Below, one piece after another: positions 18,713 to 27,317 of a stretch of DNA of 44,267 nucleotides. Numbering within the stretch: position 1 is the stretch's first letter; each line of letters opens with the position of its first letter. The notes under the pieces are model-generated. The model was not told the origin of the DNA. It searched no databases and saw nothing but the letters and a program-made list of their open reading frames with translations. A program made the translations under genes and the position numbers. This DNA is from Anaerococcus provencensis (lineage in GTDB: Bacteria > Bacillota > Clostridia > Tissierellales > Peptoniphilaceae), in NCBI RefSeq assembly GCF_000312365.2, contig NZ_HG003690.1, positions 1 to 44,267 of the forward strand, given 5' to 3'.

Positions 18713-20459
18713 GAAATTACTAAAGACAATATTTACATTTATTCCAATCGCAAGTCTTCTTGTAACAATAAATTTTATCATTGAAGCACTAGTTCCAGTT
18801 AGTATAACTTATATAATATCTAAACTGGTAAGTTCAATAAACTTATATTTTAATAATAATTCAGGGATTGATGATATAAAATATTGGATGTGTATCTTTG
18901 TTGGCGTATTTATTATAAAGGGGATTAATAGCTCTATTTATAGTATTAGTTTAAATGCTTATTTGTTTGAAAAACTAAATAATATTTTGGAAATCAATTT
19001 GGTTAGAAAAGCATCAAAAATTAGCATCTTATCATATGAAAATCCAGAAGTTTTAAATATAAAAAGGAGAGCAGAGTCTGCAGTAGAAAATGAAGTTATA
19101 TCAATGGTATATTATAAATTTTTAGAAGTTTTTAAAAATCTTATAATATTTATAAGTATGATTGTAGCTTTATCTACCTTTGATTATAGGCTAAGTTTTA
19201 TTTCAATTATTGCAACAATTCCTCATTTTATAAATAGATTAGTTAGAGGAAAAGAGTTTTATAAGATTAAAGAATTCCAAAGTGAAGATGAGAGAGAAAA
19301 GAATTACTTATACTCTTTAATAGCAGGTAAAGATACTAACAAAGAGCTTAAAGTATATGATAAAGAAAAATATATAAAGCAAAAATATATGAATGCATTA
19401 TTTAAGCTTGAAGATGAATTATGGAAATTTAAGCTTAATGATAATAGAAACTTCGCTTTATGTGAAATCTTAGTGATTTTAGGTTTTGGTATATCCTTAA
19501 GCCTATCTTTAAAACTAATGGTTGATGGAGCTATAAATGTAGGGCAATTCTCAGCTCTTATTTTAGGGTTAGAAAATCTAAGTGAGGCTAGCAAGAATTT
19601 TTTAATAAATGTTGGAGCCATACCATCATCATTATTATTCGCCAATAATTATTTTGATTTCTTGGAACTAGAAGAAGAAGATCTGGACGAAGGATATAAA
19701 CTAGCTGAAATTAGATCAATTGAATTTAAAAATGTTAGTTTCACTTATCCGAATACAATAAAAAAAGCAATATCAAATGTAAGCTTTGAAATTAATAATG
19801 GAGAAAGCATAGTAATAGTTGGAGAAAATGGATCCGGGAAAACAACTATTAAGAATTTGATACTTAATCTATATGATAGTTACAATGGAGACATTTTAAT
19901 AAATGATATTAACATTAAAGAGATGTCTAAAAATTCATTATATGCCCTTACAAGTACAGTTAATCAAAATATAGTAGATTATAAATTAAAGGCAGATGAA
20001 TCCATACTATTAGAAGAAACAGATGGAAAAAATAATAAAGAAATCGATGATAATTTGTCATATCTATCCCTTGATCACCTTAAAGATAAAGAAGGATATA
20101 AAAGATTGGGAAAAGAATTTAATGGATTAGAATTATCTACTGGACAATGGCAAAGATTGGCATTAGCTAGATCTAATATAACAAATAGTAAATTAAAATT
20201 ATTTGATGAGCCGACATCTTCATTAGATCCATTAGAAGAAAATAAGATATTAAAAGACATAATAAAACAAAGCAAAAAAGATCCATTAGCTATATCAATA
20301 ATAATTTCTCATAGATTAGGTCTTGCTAAGTTTGCTGATAAAATTCTAGTTATGAAAGAAGGTAAATTGGTAGGAGTTGGAGATCATAACACTCTGATAA
20401 AAAATAATCCAGAATATATAAGACTTTATAATTCCCAATCAAAATGGTACAAAGATTAA
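18705..20459 (+). CDS. ABC exporter, fused permease-ATPase (second of pair)
   Basis: I place the start at ATG 18705 (MFKKLLKTIF), which overlaps the previous stop as ATGTTTAA and has GGGGA 11 nt upstream; ATG 18687 is an alternative. The membrane domain spans about residues 1-310. Walker A is GENGSGKTT (about 373), the signature LSTGQWQRLALARS, Walker B LKLFDEPTSSLD and the H-loop ISHRLG. It shares the GQWQ signature variant with its partner, supporting a heterodimer. It has no peptidase C39 domain, so any exported peptide would need separate processing. Confidence 0.87.
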   Translation: MFKKLLKTIFTFIPIASLLVTINFIIEALVPVSITYIISKLVSSINLYFNNNSGIDDIKYWMCIFVGVFIIKGINSSIYSISLNAYLFEKLNNILEINLVRKASKISILSYENPEVLNIKRRAESAVENEVISMVYYKFLEVFKNLIIFISMIVALSTFDYRLSFISIIATIPHFINRLVRGKEFYKIKEFQSEDEREKNYLYSLIAGKDTNKELKVYDKEKYIKQKYMNALFKLEDELWKFKLNDNRNFALCEILVILGFGISLSLSLKLMVDGAINVGQFSALILGLENLSEASKNFLINVGAIPSSLLFANNYFDFLELEEEDLDEGYKLAEIRSIEFKNVSFTYPNTIKKAISNVSFEINNGESIVIVGENGSGKTTIKNLILNLYDSYNGDILINDINIKEMSKNSLYALTSTVNQNIVDYKLKADESILLEETDGKNNKEIDDNLSYLSLDHLKDKEGYKRLGKEFNGLELSTGQWQRLALARSNITNSKLKLFDEPTSSLDPLEENKILKDIIKQSKKDPLAISIIISHRLGLAKFADKILVMKEGKLVGVGDHNTLIKNNPEYIRLYNSQSKWYKD

Positions 20460-20540
20460 ATTGTAAGCATAAACAGAAAAATTTTATTTTGCATAGTTAT
20501 TTATAATGGTTGAATTAAAAACAACAATCAAAACAAGGTT

Positions 20541-20569
20541 TTCAATATTCTAATACCATATGTTATAAT
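20541..20569 (+). promoter_or_regulatory. Probable promoter of the third ABC gene
   Basis: A perfect TATAAT at 20564-20569 has a weak -35 (TTCAAT, 20541-20546) 17 nt upstream. It lies in the 187-nt gap before the third ABC gene, suggesting that gene is also transcribed on its own. Confidence 0.45.
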
Positions 20570-20646
20570 ATAAACAAGAGTTTATAGTTTAAGTTAGGTG
20601 GAAAAAGTAAGTTGGATAGATTATTTTTATTACCGGAGAATAGATA

Positions 20647-22242
20647 ATGAAAAATTATATACGAAAATTAAAAGCTCCCATTATAATACAAATCATATTT
20701 ACTTTATTGTACTCAATTACTGTTGCTATTTTTCCTCTTATTAATAAATATTTATTTGATCATATTTTAGAAGAAGGTTTAAGTCTTGTTTTTAAACTTA
20801 TAGGTCTTTATGTATTATTGATTCTTCTAAATTTATTCTTTCAATACATATCTAGGTTATACGAGTGGAAAGTTTCTAAGTTATTTTTTGTAAAGATTAA
20901 AGATGATTTGTTTAAGCATATTTCTTCTTTAGATATCCACGAATTTAATAAAAGAAAAGTTGCTGATTACTTGGTGATTTTTACTGAGAATGTGGAAGCA
21001 ATAGACGAGGATTATCTAAGTGCCTACATAGATCTCTATAAATCTATCCTTAATATTATAGTGTTTTTAACAACCTTGCTAGTTTTTGTGGATTATAGGA
21101 TAAGTATAGTTGTCCTATTATCTTCTGTCTTAATTGTATTTATACCTAAAATATTTAAAAAGAGATTGTCATTTTTAAGAGGAGAGCAAATAGCAAGCAT
21201 AAAGAGATACTTTGATAAGGTTCTTGACTTATTATCTGGTAAATCACGAATCAATAGAGTAACTTTTAAAAATATTAATAACGAGCATAGGTCATATCTT
21301 ACTGATAGTGAGGACAAAAGATATAAGTTTGGTAAGTTTAAAACTATTTCAGATTTAGCAGGAGCTTTTGGTATATTTCTAGTGGAATTTAATACCTTTG
21401 TTATAGTAGCCATACTTCTGGCTCAAGGGAAAATCACTGTTGGAGTTGGAATAGCAGCTTTTGGATACACTACTAGTTTTCTAGATCCTATTAATGATAT
21501 TCTAAGTTGCATAAATCTTATAAATTCTACCCAAGAATTAGTTGATGAAACTATGGATTTCATTAATGGAGACCTAATAGAAGAAAAAGACAAATGGGAA
21601 GATAAAAAAGTCGATAGACTAAGCTTAGAGAATTTATCTATAAGTTTTGATAATTTTTCCTTAGATAAGGTAAACTATGTATTTGAGAAAAATAAAAGAT
21701 ATGCTATTCTCGGACATAGCGGATCTGGCAAATCTAGCCTATTAAAACTCATTGATGGAAGCCTAGAAGCAGAAACTGGGCAAATTTATATAGATGGGAA
21801 TCCTATAGATGATTTGGACGAATACATATTTTCACTCAAACAATATGAGTATCTATTTAGAACAGATTTCATAAACAACATTAGTATATTCAAAAGCATG
21901 GAAACTGACACGAAATTAGTAAATAATTTCTTGATGGCCCTAAATGAAAAGATGAGAAACAAAATCATAAATTATGAGGATATAAATAAGCTAAGTGGAG
22001 GAGAAAAGCAAATTATAGGCATAGTACGTATGCTAGTAGCAGATAGACCAATAATACTTTTAGATGAGCCCTTTGCTAGTATTGACCACAAAACAAGCAA
22101 GATAATAAAAGATTATCTTCTAAACTTACAAGATAAGATAATAATTGAAATCACCCATGATTTATCAGAAGAAAACCTATCAAGATTTGATGAATTGATA
22201 CATATGGATGAGGGGAAAATAATAGTAAGTGAAAAAATATAA
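20647..22242 (+). CDS. ABC exporter, fused permease-ATPase (third)
   Basis: The 531-residue protein has a membrane domain at about residues 1-300. Walker A is GHSGSGKSS (about 355), the signature is a conventional LSGGEKQIIGIVRML, Walker B is ILLDEPFASID and the H-loop ITHD. The ATPase domain is shorter and its signature differs from the two genes before it, so it is a separate subfamily, probably a homodimer. GGAG lies a few nucleotides before the start. A terminator follows 10 nt after the stop. Confidence 0.85.
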   Translation: MKNYIRKLKAPIIIQIIFTLLYSITVAIFPLINKYLFDHILEEGLSLVFKLIGLYVLLILLNLFFQYISRLYEWKVSKLFFVKIKDDLFKHISSLDIHEFNKRKVADYLVIFTENVEAIDEDYLSAYIDLYKSILNIIVFLTTLLVFVDYRISIVVLLSSVLIVFIPKIFKKRLSFLRGEQIASIKRYFDKVLDLLSGKSRINRVTFKNINNEHRSYLTDSEDKRYKFGKFKTISDLAGAFGIFLVEFNTFVIVAILLAQGKITVGVGIAAFGYTTSFLDPINDILSCINLINSTQELVDETMDFINGDLIEEKDKWEDKKVDRLSLENLSISFDNFSLDKVNYVFEKNKRYAILGHSGSGKSSLLKLIDGSLEAETGQIYIDGNPIDDLDEYIFSLKQYEYLFRTDFINNISIFKSMETDTKLVNNFLMALNEKMRNKIINYEDINKLSGGEKQIIGIVRMLVADRPIILLDEPFASIDHKTSKIIKDYLLNLQDKIIIEITHDLSEENLSRFDELIHMDEGKIIVSEKI

Positions 22243-22252
22243 AAACTTCTAA

Positions 22253-22279
22253 AGTTGCGATACAAATCGTGGCTTTTTT
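22253..22279 (+). terminator. Terminator of the third ABC gene
   Basis: AGTTGCGAT (22253-22261) pairs with ATCGTGGCT (22266-22274) through nine pairs including wobbles, around an ACAA loop, followed by T5. The parS-like site begins at its last T. Confidence 0.75.
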
Positions 22280-22294
22280 GTTTCATGTGAAACA
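22279..22294. promoter_or_regulatory. parS-like ParB-binding site
   Basis: TGTTTCATGTGAAACA differs from the Bacillus-type parS consensus TGTTNCACGTGAAACA at one central base (C to T). parS sites cluster around oriC and bind ParB/Spo0J with CTP to recruit condensin. This one is about 17 kb to the right of oriC, in a gap between genes. No parAB genes are in the window. Confidence 0.75.
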
Positions 22295-22327
22295 ATAAAC
22301 TAATATAATAGTACCAAAGGGGGACTT

Positions 22328-22822
22328 ATGATAGTAGAAATGACAGCAGACCATATAGGGAAAATAAACAAGAATTTTGCCGACCAAGGTTGGGATGAGA
22401 GAACTGACATTTTAAATACATATTTACAAGAACAAAACAAGGGAGATCGTATAGTTTTAGTATATGAAAATGATGACCAAGTGAAGGGATATATCACTCT
22501 AGTAAAAAATCCAAGTTCAGGTCCATTTAAGAACACAAAAATCCCAGAAATCAAAGACTTTAACGTCTTCGAAAAATATCAAAATAAAGGTATAGGTCAA
22601 GAACTTTTGGACGCTATAATCAAAAAAGTAAATGGTCCACGAGTAGGTATTGGAGTAGGACTTAATCCAGACTATGGCAAAGCGCAGAGAATGTACATCA
22701 AAAACGGATTTATCCCTGATGGCAAAGGAATTTACTACAAGGGTGAAATTGTAAAATCTGGAGATACTTGCATTAATGATGACGATTTGACTATGTATTT
22801 TACAAAAAGGATTAATTTTTGA
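22328..22822 (+). CDS. GNAT-family N-acetyltransferase
   Basis: The 164-residue protein shows the GNAT acetyl-CoA fold: beta-strand GYITLVKNPSS, then IKDFNVFEKYQNKGIGQELLDAI (motif A, Q/RxxGxG/A as QNKGIGQ) and a C-terminal RMYIKNGFIPDG motif B. The substrate is not predictable. AAAGGGGG precedes the ATG, and a TATAAT at 22304-22309 is a likely -10 box, so the gene is probably monocistronic with a promoter abutting the parS-like site. Confidence 0.85.
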   Translation: MIVEMTADHIGKINKNFADQGWDERTDILNTYLQEQNKGDRIVLVYENDDQVKGYITLVKNPSSGPFKNTKIPEIKDFNVFEKYQNKGIGQELLDAIIKKVNGPRVGIGVGLNPDYGKAQRMYIKNGFIPDGKGIYYKGEIVKSGDTCINDDDLTMYFTKRINF

Positions 22823-22898
22823 GATATTATTAACGTAATCTTTCTTAATTTCAAATTAAATGACAATTTATAATTAAAATTTTTCGACATTTTAGGTG

Positions 22899-22927
22899 TT
22901 GATTAATATATCTAAAAGTTATATAAT
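22899..22927 (+). promoter_or_regulatory. Promoter of the DDAH/transporter cluster
   Basis: TTGATT (22899-22904) is followed after 17 nt by TATAAT (22922-22927). The first DDAH gene starts about 50 nt downstream with the ribosome binding site GGAGGT. Confidence 0.8.
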
Positions 22928-22978
22928 GTAAAGGAAAGGTTTTCTCTTTTCAAAAATTATTAACGGAGGTATTAATAA

Positions 22979-23755
22979 ATGAGACATTTCAAGAATGTTA
23001 TAGTGCGTATTCCTGGAAGAGGAATAAGTGAAGGAATTACTTCAAATCCTGAATTAGGTAAACCAGAGTATGAGAAAGCTCTAGTTCAACATGAGCATTA
23101 TGTTGAAGCTTTGTCAAAATGTGGTGTTAAGGTAAACGTTCTACCACCTAATGATGAATTCCCTGATTCTTGTTTTATGGAAGATACAGCATTATGTACT
23201 GATAAGTGCGCTATCATTTCTAGACCAGGTGCAGAAACTCGTCGTGATGAAACTCAACTAGATGATTTCCGTAAATTACTTTCAAGCTTTTATACAAATG
23301 TTCATGAAATTAAAGAACCTGGTATGGTTGAGCCTGGAGACATTATGATGGTTGGAGATACTTTCTACATAGGAAAATCTGCAAGAACAAATGATGAAGG
23401 TTTTGCTCAAATGAAAGAAATTCTGGAAAGTTATGGAAAAACAGTAATTCAAGTTCCACTTGAAGAAGTTTTACACTTAAAAACTGGAGTTAATTATCTA
23501 GAAGATAACAACTTATTAGTTGCAGGTGAATTTGTTGATAATCCACTTTTTGATTCATTTAATAAAATAGTAGTTGATGAAGAAGAAGCTTATGGAGCAA
23601 ACTGTATTTGGGTAAATGGAACTGTAATTGTCCCAGAGGGTTACCCAAAAGTTCAAGCGGCAATTGAACATCTAGGATATGATGTTCTAGTAGTTGATAC
23701 CTCAGAGTATAGAAAAATTGATGGTGGCTTAAGCTGTCTATCATTAAGATTCTAA
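22979..23755 (+). CDS. DDAH-family guanidino hydrolase (first copy)
   Basis: The 258-residue protein belongs to the pentein/amidinotransferase fold, dimethylarginine dimethylaminohydrolase type. DDAH converts methylated arginine to citrulline and dimethylamine. Visible are the substrate-loop segment FPDSCFMEDTA, the acidic EPGDIMMVGD, the catalytic His in VLHLKTGVNYLE (about residue 165) and the catalytic Cys in GLSCLSLRF at the C-terminus. Length matches bacterial DDAH (about 255). Close relatives may act on arginine or other guanidines, so the substrate is not fixed. It is the first gene of the cluster and is separated from the transporter by a strong hairpin. Confidence 0.85.
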   Translation: MRHFKNVIVRIPGRGISEGITSNPELGKPEYEKALVQHEHYVEALSKCGVKVNVLPPNDEFPDSCFMEDTALCTDKCAIISRPGAETRRDETQLDDFRKLLSSFYTNVHEIKEPGMVEPGDIMMVGDTFYIGKSARTNDEGFAQMKEILESYGKTVIQVPLEEVLHLKTGVNYLEDNNLLVAGEFVDNPLFDSFNKIVVDEEEAYGANCIWVNGTVIVPEGYPKVQAAIEHLGYDVLVVDTSEYRKIDGGLSCLSLRF

Positions 23756-23769
23756 TTATTTATAAATTT

Positions 23770-23826
23770 AAAATAGTGGGAAAAAGAAATGTAGAAATAA
23801 CAGAGTATTTTTTTCACTATTTTTAA
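23770..23826 (+). terminator. Long hairpin between the first DDAH gene and the transporter
   Basis: The arms at 23770-23785 and 23808-23823 pair over 16 positions (A-T rich, two G-U) around a 22-nt loop, followed by a short T run. It starts 14 nt after the DDAH stop. I read it as a partial terminator that lowers expression of the downstream genes relative to the first. Confidence 0.65.
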
Positions 23827-23847
23827 TAAAGTTACAAGGAGAAAAAG

Positions 23848-25284
23848 ATGGCTGAAAATAATTCAACCCAGCAAAAAGTTAGTTTATTAGGTCTTGTAGC
23901 TCTAACTGTAACAACAGTAATAGGAGCTGGCGTATTTAACTTACCAAGGGATTTGGCAGGTTCTTCCGCAGCTGGGCCAGCGCTATGGGCTTTAGTATTA
24001 GCAAGTATTGCCTTTGCTATATTTGTATACTGCTTAAAGTATCTGCAAGATCATTATCCACACCTAGATGCAGGTATATTTAGTTTCCCAGAACAAGGTT
24101 TTGGAAAATTCGTTGGATTTTTATCCTGCGCTGGTTATTGGTTATCTATTGTTGTAGGGAATGTATCTTTGGGTGTATTATCTGTAAGTTCATTAGGATA
24201 TTTTATCCCTGCTTTTAGAGGAGGAAATAATGTCGCTTCTCTAATATTATTATCAGTTATTTTGTGGGTATTTTATTTCATTTGCATTTCAGGTGCAAAA
24301 AACGCTTCAATATTTAATACAATAGTATGGATAGCAAAAATGATACCTATAGTAGTATTTGTCGTAGCTTTGATAGGGGCTTTCAACATAGACATTTTTA
24401 AATCTGGTCTATGGGAAAATGCTTTTGCATCAGAAGGAATGCCTACATCGACAGGTGGGCAAATATCTGCAGCTTTAGCTTCAACTATTTGGGTGTATGT
24501 TGGTATTGAAGGAGCCTTAATATATTCAGCTCGTGCTAAATCAAAATCTGATGCGTCTAGGGCAATTGTTATATCTTATATAGTTATTGCAGTTACTTAC
24601 TTACTATTAATATTTTTAACATTTGGTGTGCTATCCCAAGAACAAATCGCAAATACAGATGTTCCTGCATTAGGAGGAATATTGGAAAGTGTAGTTGGAA
24701 AATGGGGTGCTGTAGTAATGAACTTTGGCATTGCTTTATCAGCTGCAGGTTGCTGGTTTGGTTGTTGTTTATTTACAGGTGAAGTATTGGACGTTGCGGC
24801 TAAACATCAAATCGTTCCAAAAGCTTTTGGAGAAGAAAATGAAGTAGGACAACCTAAAAAAGCTTTACTAGTTTCTACAATAATTCAACAAATATTTTTT
24901 GTTACTATAATTATAAATGAATCCATTTATAATGTTATGGCTCTATTTGCTTCTAGTACTATGCTTGTTCCATATTTCACAGTAAGTTTAGCAATGATAA
25001 AAGAATCCATGAAATTTGATGGCGGATTTAAATTTAATTCCTTATTGGGTTGTTTATCAACTATTGCTATGGCATATTTAATGTACTCAACAGGCTGGAA
25101 ATATATCATAATAACTGCATTGCTCTTTGCTGCTTGTATAATAGTTTACTATTTAGCTAGAAAAGAATATGGACAACAATTCCTCACAAGTAAGGAAAAA
25201 ATTATTGCAATATTAATAATTATTCTTGCAATAATAAGTTTAGTATTGATATTTAATGGTACTATTGATCTTTCTACTATGTAA
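23848..25284 (+). CDS. APC-family amino acid transporter (arginine/ornithine antiporter-like)
   Basis: The 478-residue integral membrane protein has about 12-13 hydrophobic segments and the APC first-helix motif TTVIGAGVFNLPRDLA, which binds the amino acid backbone. It also carries the IWVYVGIEGALIYSARA segment typical of the basic-amino-acid antiporter (ArcD/YdgI-like) group. With guanidino hydrolases and an ornithine-racemase-like gene around it, a cationic amino acid such as arginine, methylarginine, citrulline or ornithine is the likely cargo (inference). AAGGAG precedes the ATG. Confidence 0.85.
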   Translation: MAENNSTQQKVSLLGLVALTVTTVIGAGVFNLPRDLAGSSAAGPALWALVLASIAFAIFVYCLKYLQDHYPHLDAGIFSFPEQGFGKFVGFLSCAGYWLSIVVGNVSLGVLSVSSLGYFIPAFRGGNNVASLILLSVILWVFYFICISGAKNASIFNTIVWIAKMIPIVVFVVALIGAFNIDIFKSGLWENAFASEGMPTSTGGQISAALASTIWVYVGIEGALIYSARAKSKSDASRAIVISYIVIAVTYLLLIFLTFGVLSQEQIANTDVPALGGILESVVGKWGAVVMNFGIALSAAGCWFGCCLFTGEVLDVAAKHQIVPKAFGEENEVGQPKKALLVSTIIQQIFFVTIIINESIYNVMALFASSTMLVPYFTVSLAMIKESMKFDGGFKFNSLLGCLSTIAMAYLMYSTGWKYIIITALLFAACIIVYYLARKEYGQQFLTSKEKIIAILIIILAIISLVLIFNGTIDLSTM

Positions 25285-25328
25285 ATATAATAGTAATTTT
25301 AGTAGTTAAGTTAATTAAGGAGATTAGT

Positions 25329-26408
25329 ATGTCATATCCTAAAGTGGTAATAGATAGTAATAAGCTTAGAAATAATGCTAAGAATATTTTAAATATGTGT
25401 AATGATGATGGCATTGAAGTCGCTGGAGTAATTAAGGGAATAAATGGACTAGATGAAGTTATAAAAATATTAATAGACGCAGGTTTTGATACCTTAGCTT
25501 CATCAAGATTGTCACAATTAAAAAAAGTTAAAGAAATAAATCCTGATATTAAAACATTTAATTTAAGAATACCTATGTTAAGTGAAGTAGATGAACTTAT
25601 CGAATGTTCTGATATAAGCTTAAATTCATCTTTACAAACTTTAAGAGAACTAAATAAAGCCGCTAATGAACAAAATAAAACTCATAGTGTTATTTTAATG
25701 GCTGAATGTGGTGATCTTAGAGAAGGTATCTATGATGAGAAAGAATTAATAGATACTGCAGTTGTTGTAGAAAATGAATTAGAAAATCTTCATTTACTAG
25801 GTGTAGGAACAAATTTGGGATGTTATGGATCAATAATGCCAACTGTAGAAAAAATGAACGAGCTTATCGAAAAAGCCAACAAGATAAATGAAGCAATTGG
25901 GCGCAAATTAGAAGTGGTTTCAGGAGGAGCCTCAACTAGCATACCTTTAGTAGCTAAAGGCAAAATGCCTGAAGGGATTACTCATTTGCGTATAGGTGAC
26001 GCACTATACATTAGTGATTTAGATGATTGTTTTGATTATAAAGTATTCACAGATGAAGACGAGGCATTTACTTTAGAAGCTGAGATAATTGAAGTAAAAG
26101 ATAAGCCTAGTCATCCAGTAGGAACAATAGCTGTGGATGCATTCGGAAATAAAAAGGAATACGAGGACAAAGGTATACGTCGAAGGGCATTGATTGCTGT
26201 AGGTAGACAAGACCTTGGTGATTGCATGCATTTGAGACCTTTAGATAGTGAAATTGAAGTAATTGGTGGTAGTAGTGATCATACTATTTTAGATATTAGT
26301 GAATGTAAAAATGAATACAAGTTAGGAGATATTTTAAAATTTCACCTAATGTATGAAAATTTGTTGATGACTAGCCAATCAGAATATATTGAAAAAGAAT
26401 TTATATAA
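25329..26408 (+). CDS. PLP-dependent amino acid racemase, ornithine-racemase-like
   Basis: The 359-residue protein has the alanine-racemase N-terminal barrel fold with the PLP Lys in VAGVIKGINGLDE (about residue 37). C-terminal features are VVSGGASTSIPLV and HLRIGDALYIS, as in the clostridial ornithine racemase (Orr) group. Orr interconverts L- and D-ornithine at the start of oxidative ornithine breakdown. The other genes of that route (ord, ortA/B, oraS/E) are not in the window, so the substrate stays open. AAGGAG precedes the ATG. It is 44 nt after the transporter gene and 18 nt before the second DDAH gene. Confidence 0.75.
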   Translation: MSYPKVVIDSNKLRNNAKNILNMCNDDGIEVAGVIKGINGLDEVIKILIDAGFDTLASSRLSQLKKVKEINPDIKTFNLRIPMLSEVDELIECSDISLNSSLQTLRELNKAANEQNKTHSVILMAECGDLREGIYDEKELIDTAVVVENELENLHLLGVGTNLGCYGSIMPTVEKMNELIEKANKINEAIGRKLEVVSGGASTSIPLVAKGKMPEGITHLRIGDALYISDLDDCFDYKVFTDEDEAFTLEAEIIEVKDKPSHPVGTIAVDAFGNKKEYEDKGIRRRALIAVGRQDLGDCMHLRPLDSEIEVIGGSSDHTILDISECKNEYKLGDILKFHLMYENLLMTSQSEYIEKEFI

Positions 26409-26426
26409 AATAATTAGGAGGATATT

Positions 26427-27206
26427 ATGTTAGAATTTAAAAATATTATTGTAAGAAAACCAAGTAAGTCTATGATAGAGGGTATTAGTACTGGTATGTT
26501 TAGTGAGGATAAACCTATTTATGAGGATGCTATCAACCAACATGCTGAATACGTAAAGACTATTGAAAGTTTGGGTCTTGAGGCTCTTGTTTTGGAAGCT
26601 TTGGAAGAATATCCTGATTCTTGCTTTGTTGAAGACCCTGCTGTTGTTTTGAAGGAATGTGCTATTATTACAAATTCTCCTAGAGAGAGCAGAAATGGTG
26701 AAAAATTTGAGATAGAGCCAGCTATCAAGAAATATTATTCAGATGATCAAATATTCTATATAGAAGCTCCAGGTACAATGGAAGGTGGAGATGTTATGGT
26801 TGTTGATAAACATATTTACATCGGCCAATCTGATAGAACCAATGCTGAAGGTGCTAAGCAATTTAGCGAAATAGTTGAAAAATATGGATATACAACTTCT
26901 ACTGTTCCTGTAACAGAAGGCCTACACTTGAAAGACTTTGCTATTTATCTAGAAAATAACAATATGCTTGTAAGCGAAAAGATGAACGAAGAAGAAGCTT
27001 TCAAAGACTTCAACCGTTTTGTAGTTCCAAAAGAAGAACTATATGCTATTAACAGCCTATATATCAACGGCACCGTCCTAGTACCAGATGGATTCCCAAA
27101 GACACTTGAACACATCAAATCTCTAGGATATCCTGTTAAGGTTGTTAATACTGATGAATTTAAGAAAATAGATGGTAGTTTGACTTGCTTATCATTGAGA
27201 TTCTAA
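26427..27206 (+). CDS. DDAH-family guanidino hydrolase (second copy)
   Basis: This 259-residue paralogue of the first DDAH-like protein is clearly homologous over its full length but not identical. The same catalytic elements are kept: YPDSCFVEDPAV, MEGGDVMVVD, the His in GLHLKDFAIYLE (about residue 167) and the Cys in SLTCLSLRF. The differing loops suggest a different substrate preference. AGGAGG precedes the ATG. It is last in the transporter-racemase-hydrolase run and is followed by a terminator. Confidence 0.85.
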   Translation: MLEFKNIIVRKPSKSMIEGISTGMFSEDKPIYEDAINQHAEYVKTIESLGLEALVLEALEEYPDSCFVEDPAVVLKECAIITNSPRESRNGEKFEIEPAIKKYYSDDQIFYIEAPGTMEGGDVMVVDKHIYIGQSDRTNAEGAKQFSEIVEKYGYTTSTVPVTEGLHLKDFAIYLENNNMLVSEKMNEEEAFKDFNRFVVPKEELYAINSLYINGTVLVPDGFPKTLEHIKSLGYPVKVVNTDEFKKIDGSLTCLSLRF

Positions 27207-27232
27207 GTTAAGAACTGATATTATTGTTTTTG

Positions 27233-27287
27233 AACTGACCCCCAAAAGTTAGACCTAAAAACTAACTAAGAGAGGTCAGTTTTTTTA
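27233..27287 (+). repeat. Nested-hairpin repeat, copy A, acting as terminator
   Basis: The outer stem AACTGACC (27233-27240) pairs with GGTCAGTT (27274-27281) and a T run follows. Inside are CCAAAAGTTAG and an inner stem GTTAG/CTAAC. A second copy with the same layout occurs at 34521-34571. The AACTGACCCCCAAAAGTTAGA string resembles terminal repeats of IS3-type elements, so this may be a domesticated IS-end derivative (inference). Confidence 0.65.
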
Positions 27288-27317
27288 TTTTAAAGTACTA
27301 TAGATGTGGGAGCTAAT

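Noticed and set aside
20612..20647. 11-codon TTG leader frame ending at TAATG with the third ABC gene
   Set aside because: Too short and without supporting conservation; the GGAG immediately before the ABC start is sufficient for that gene.
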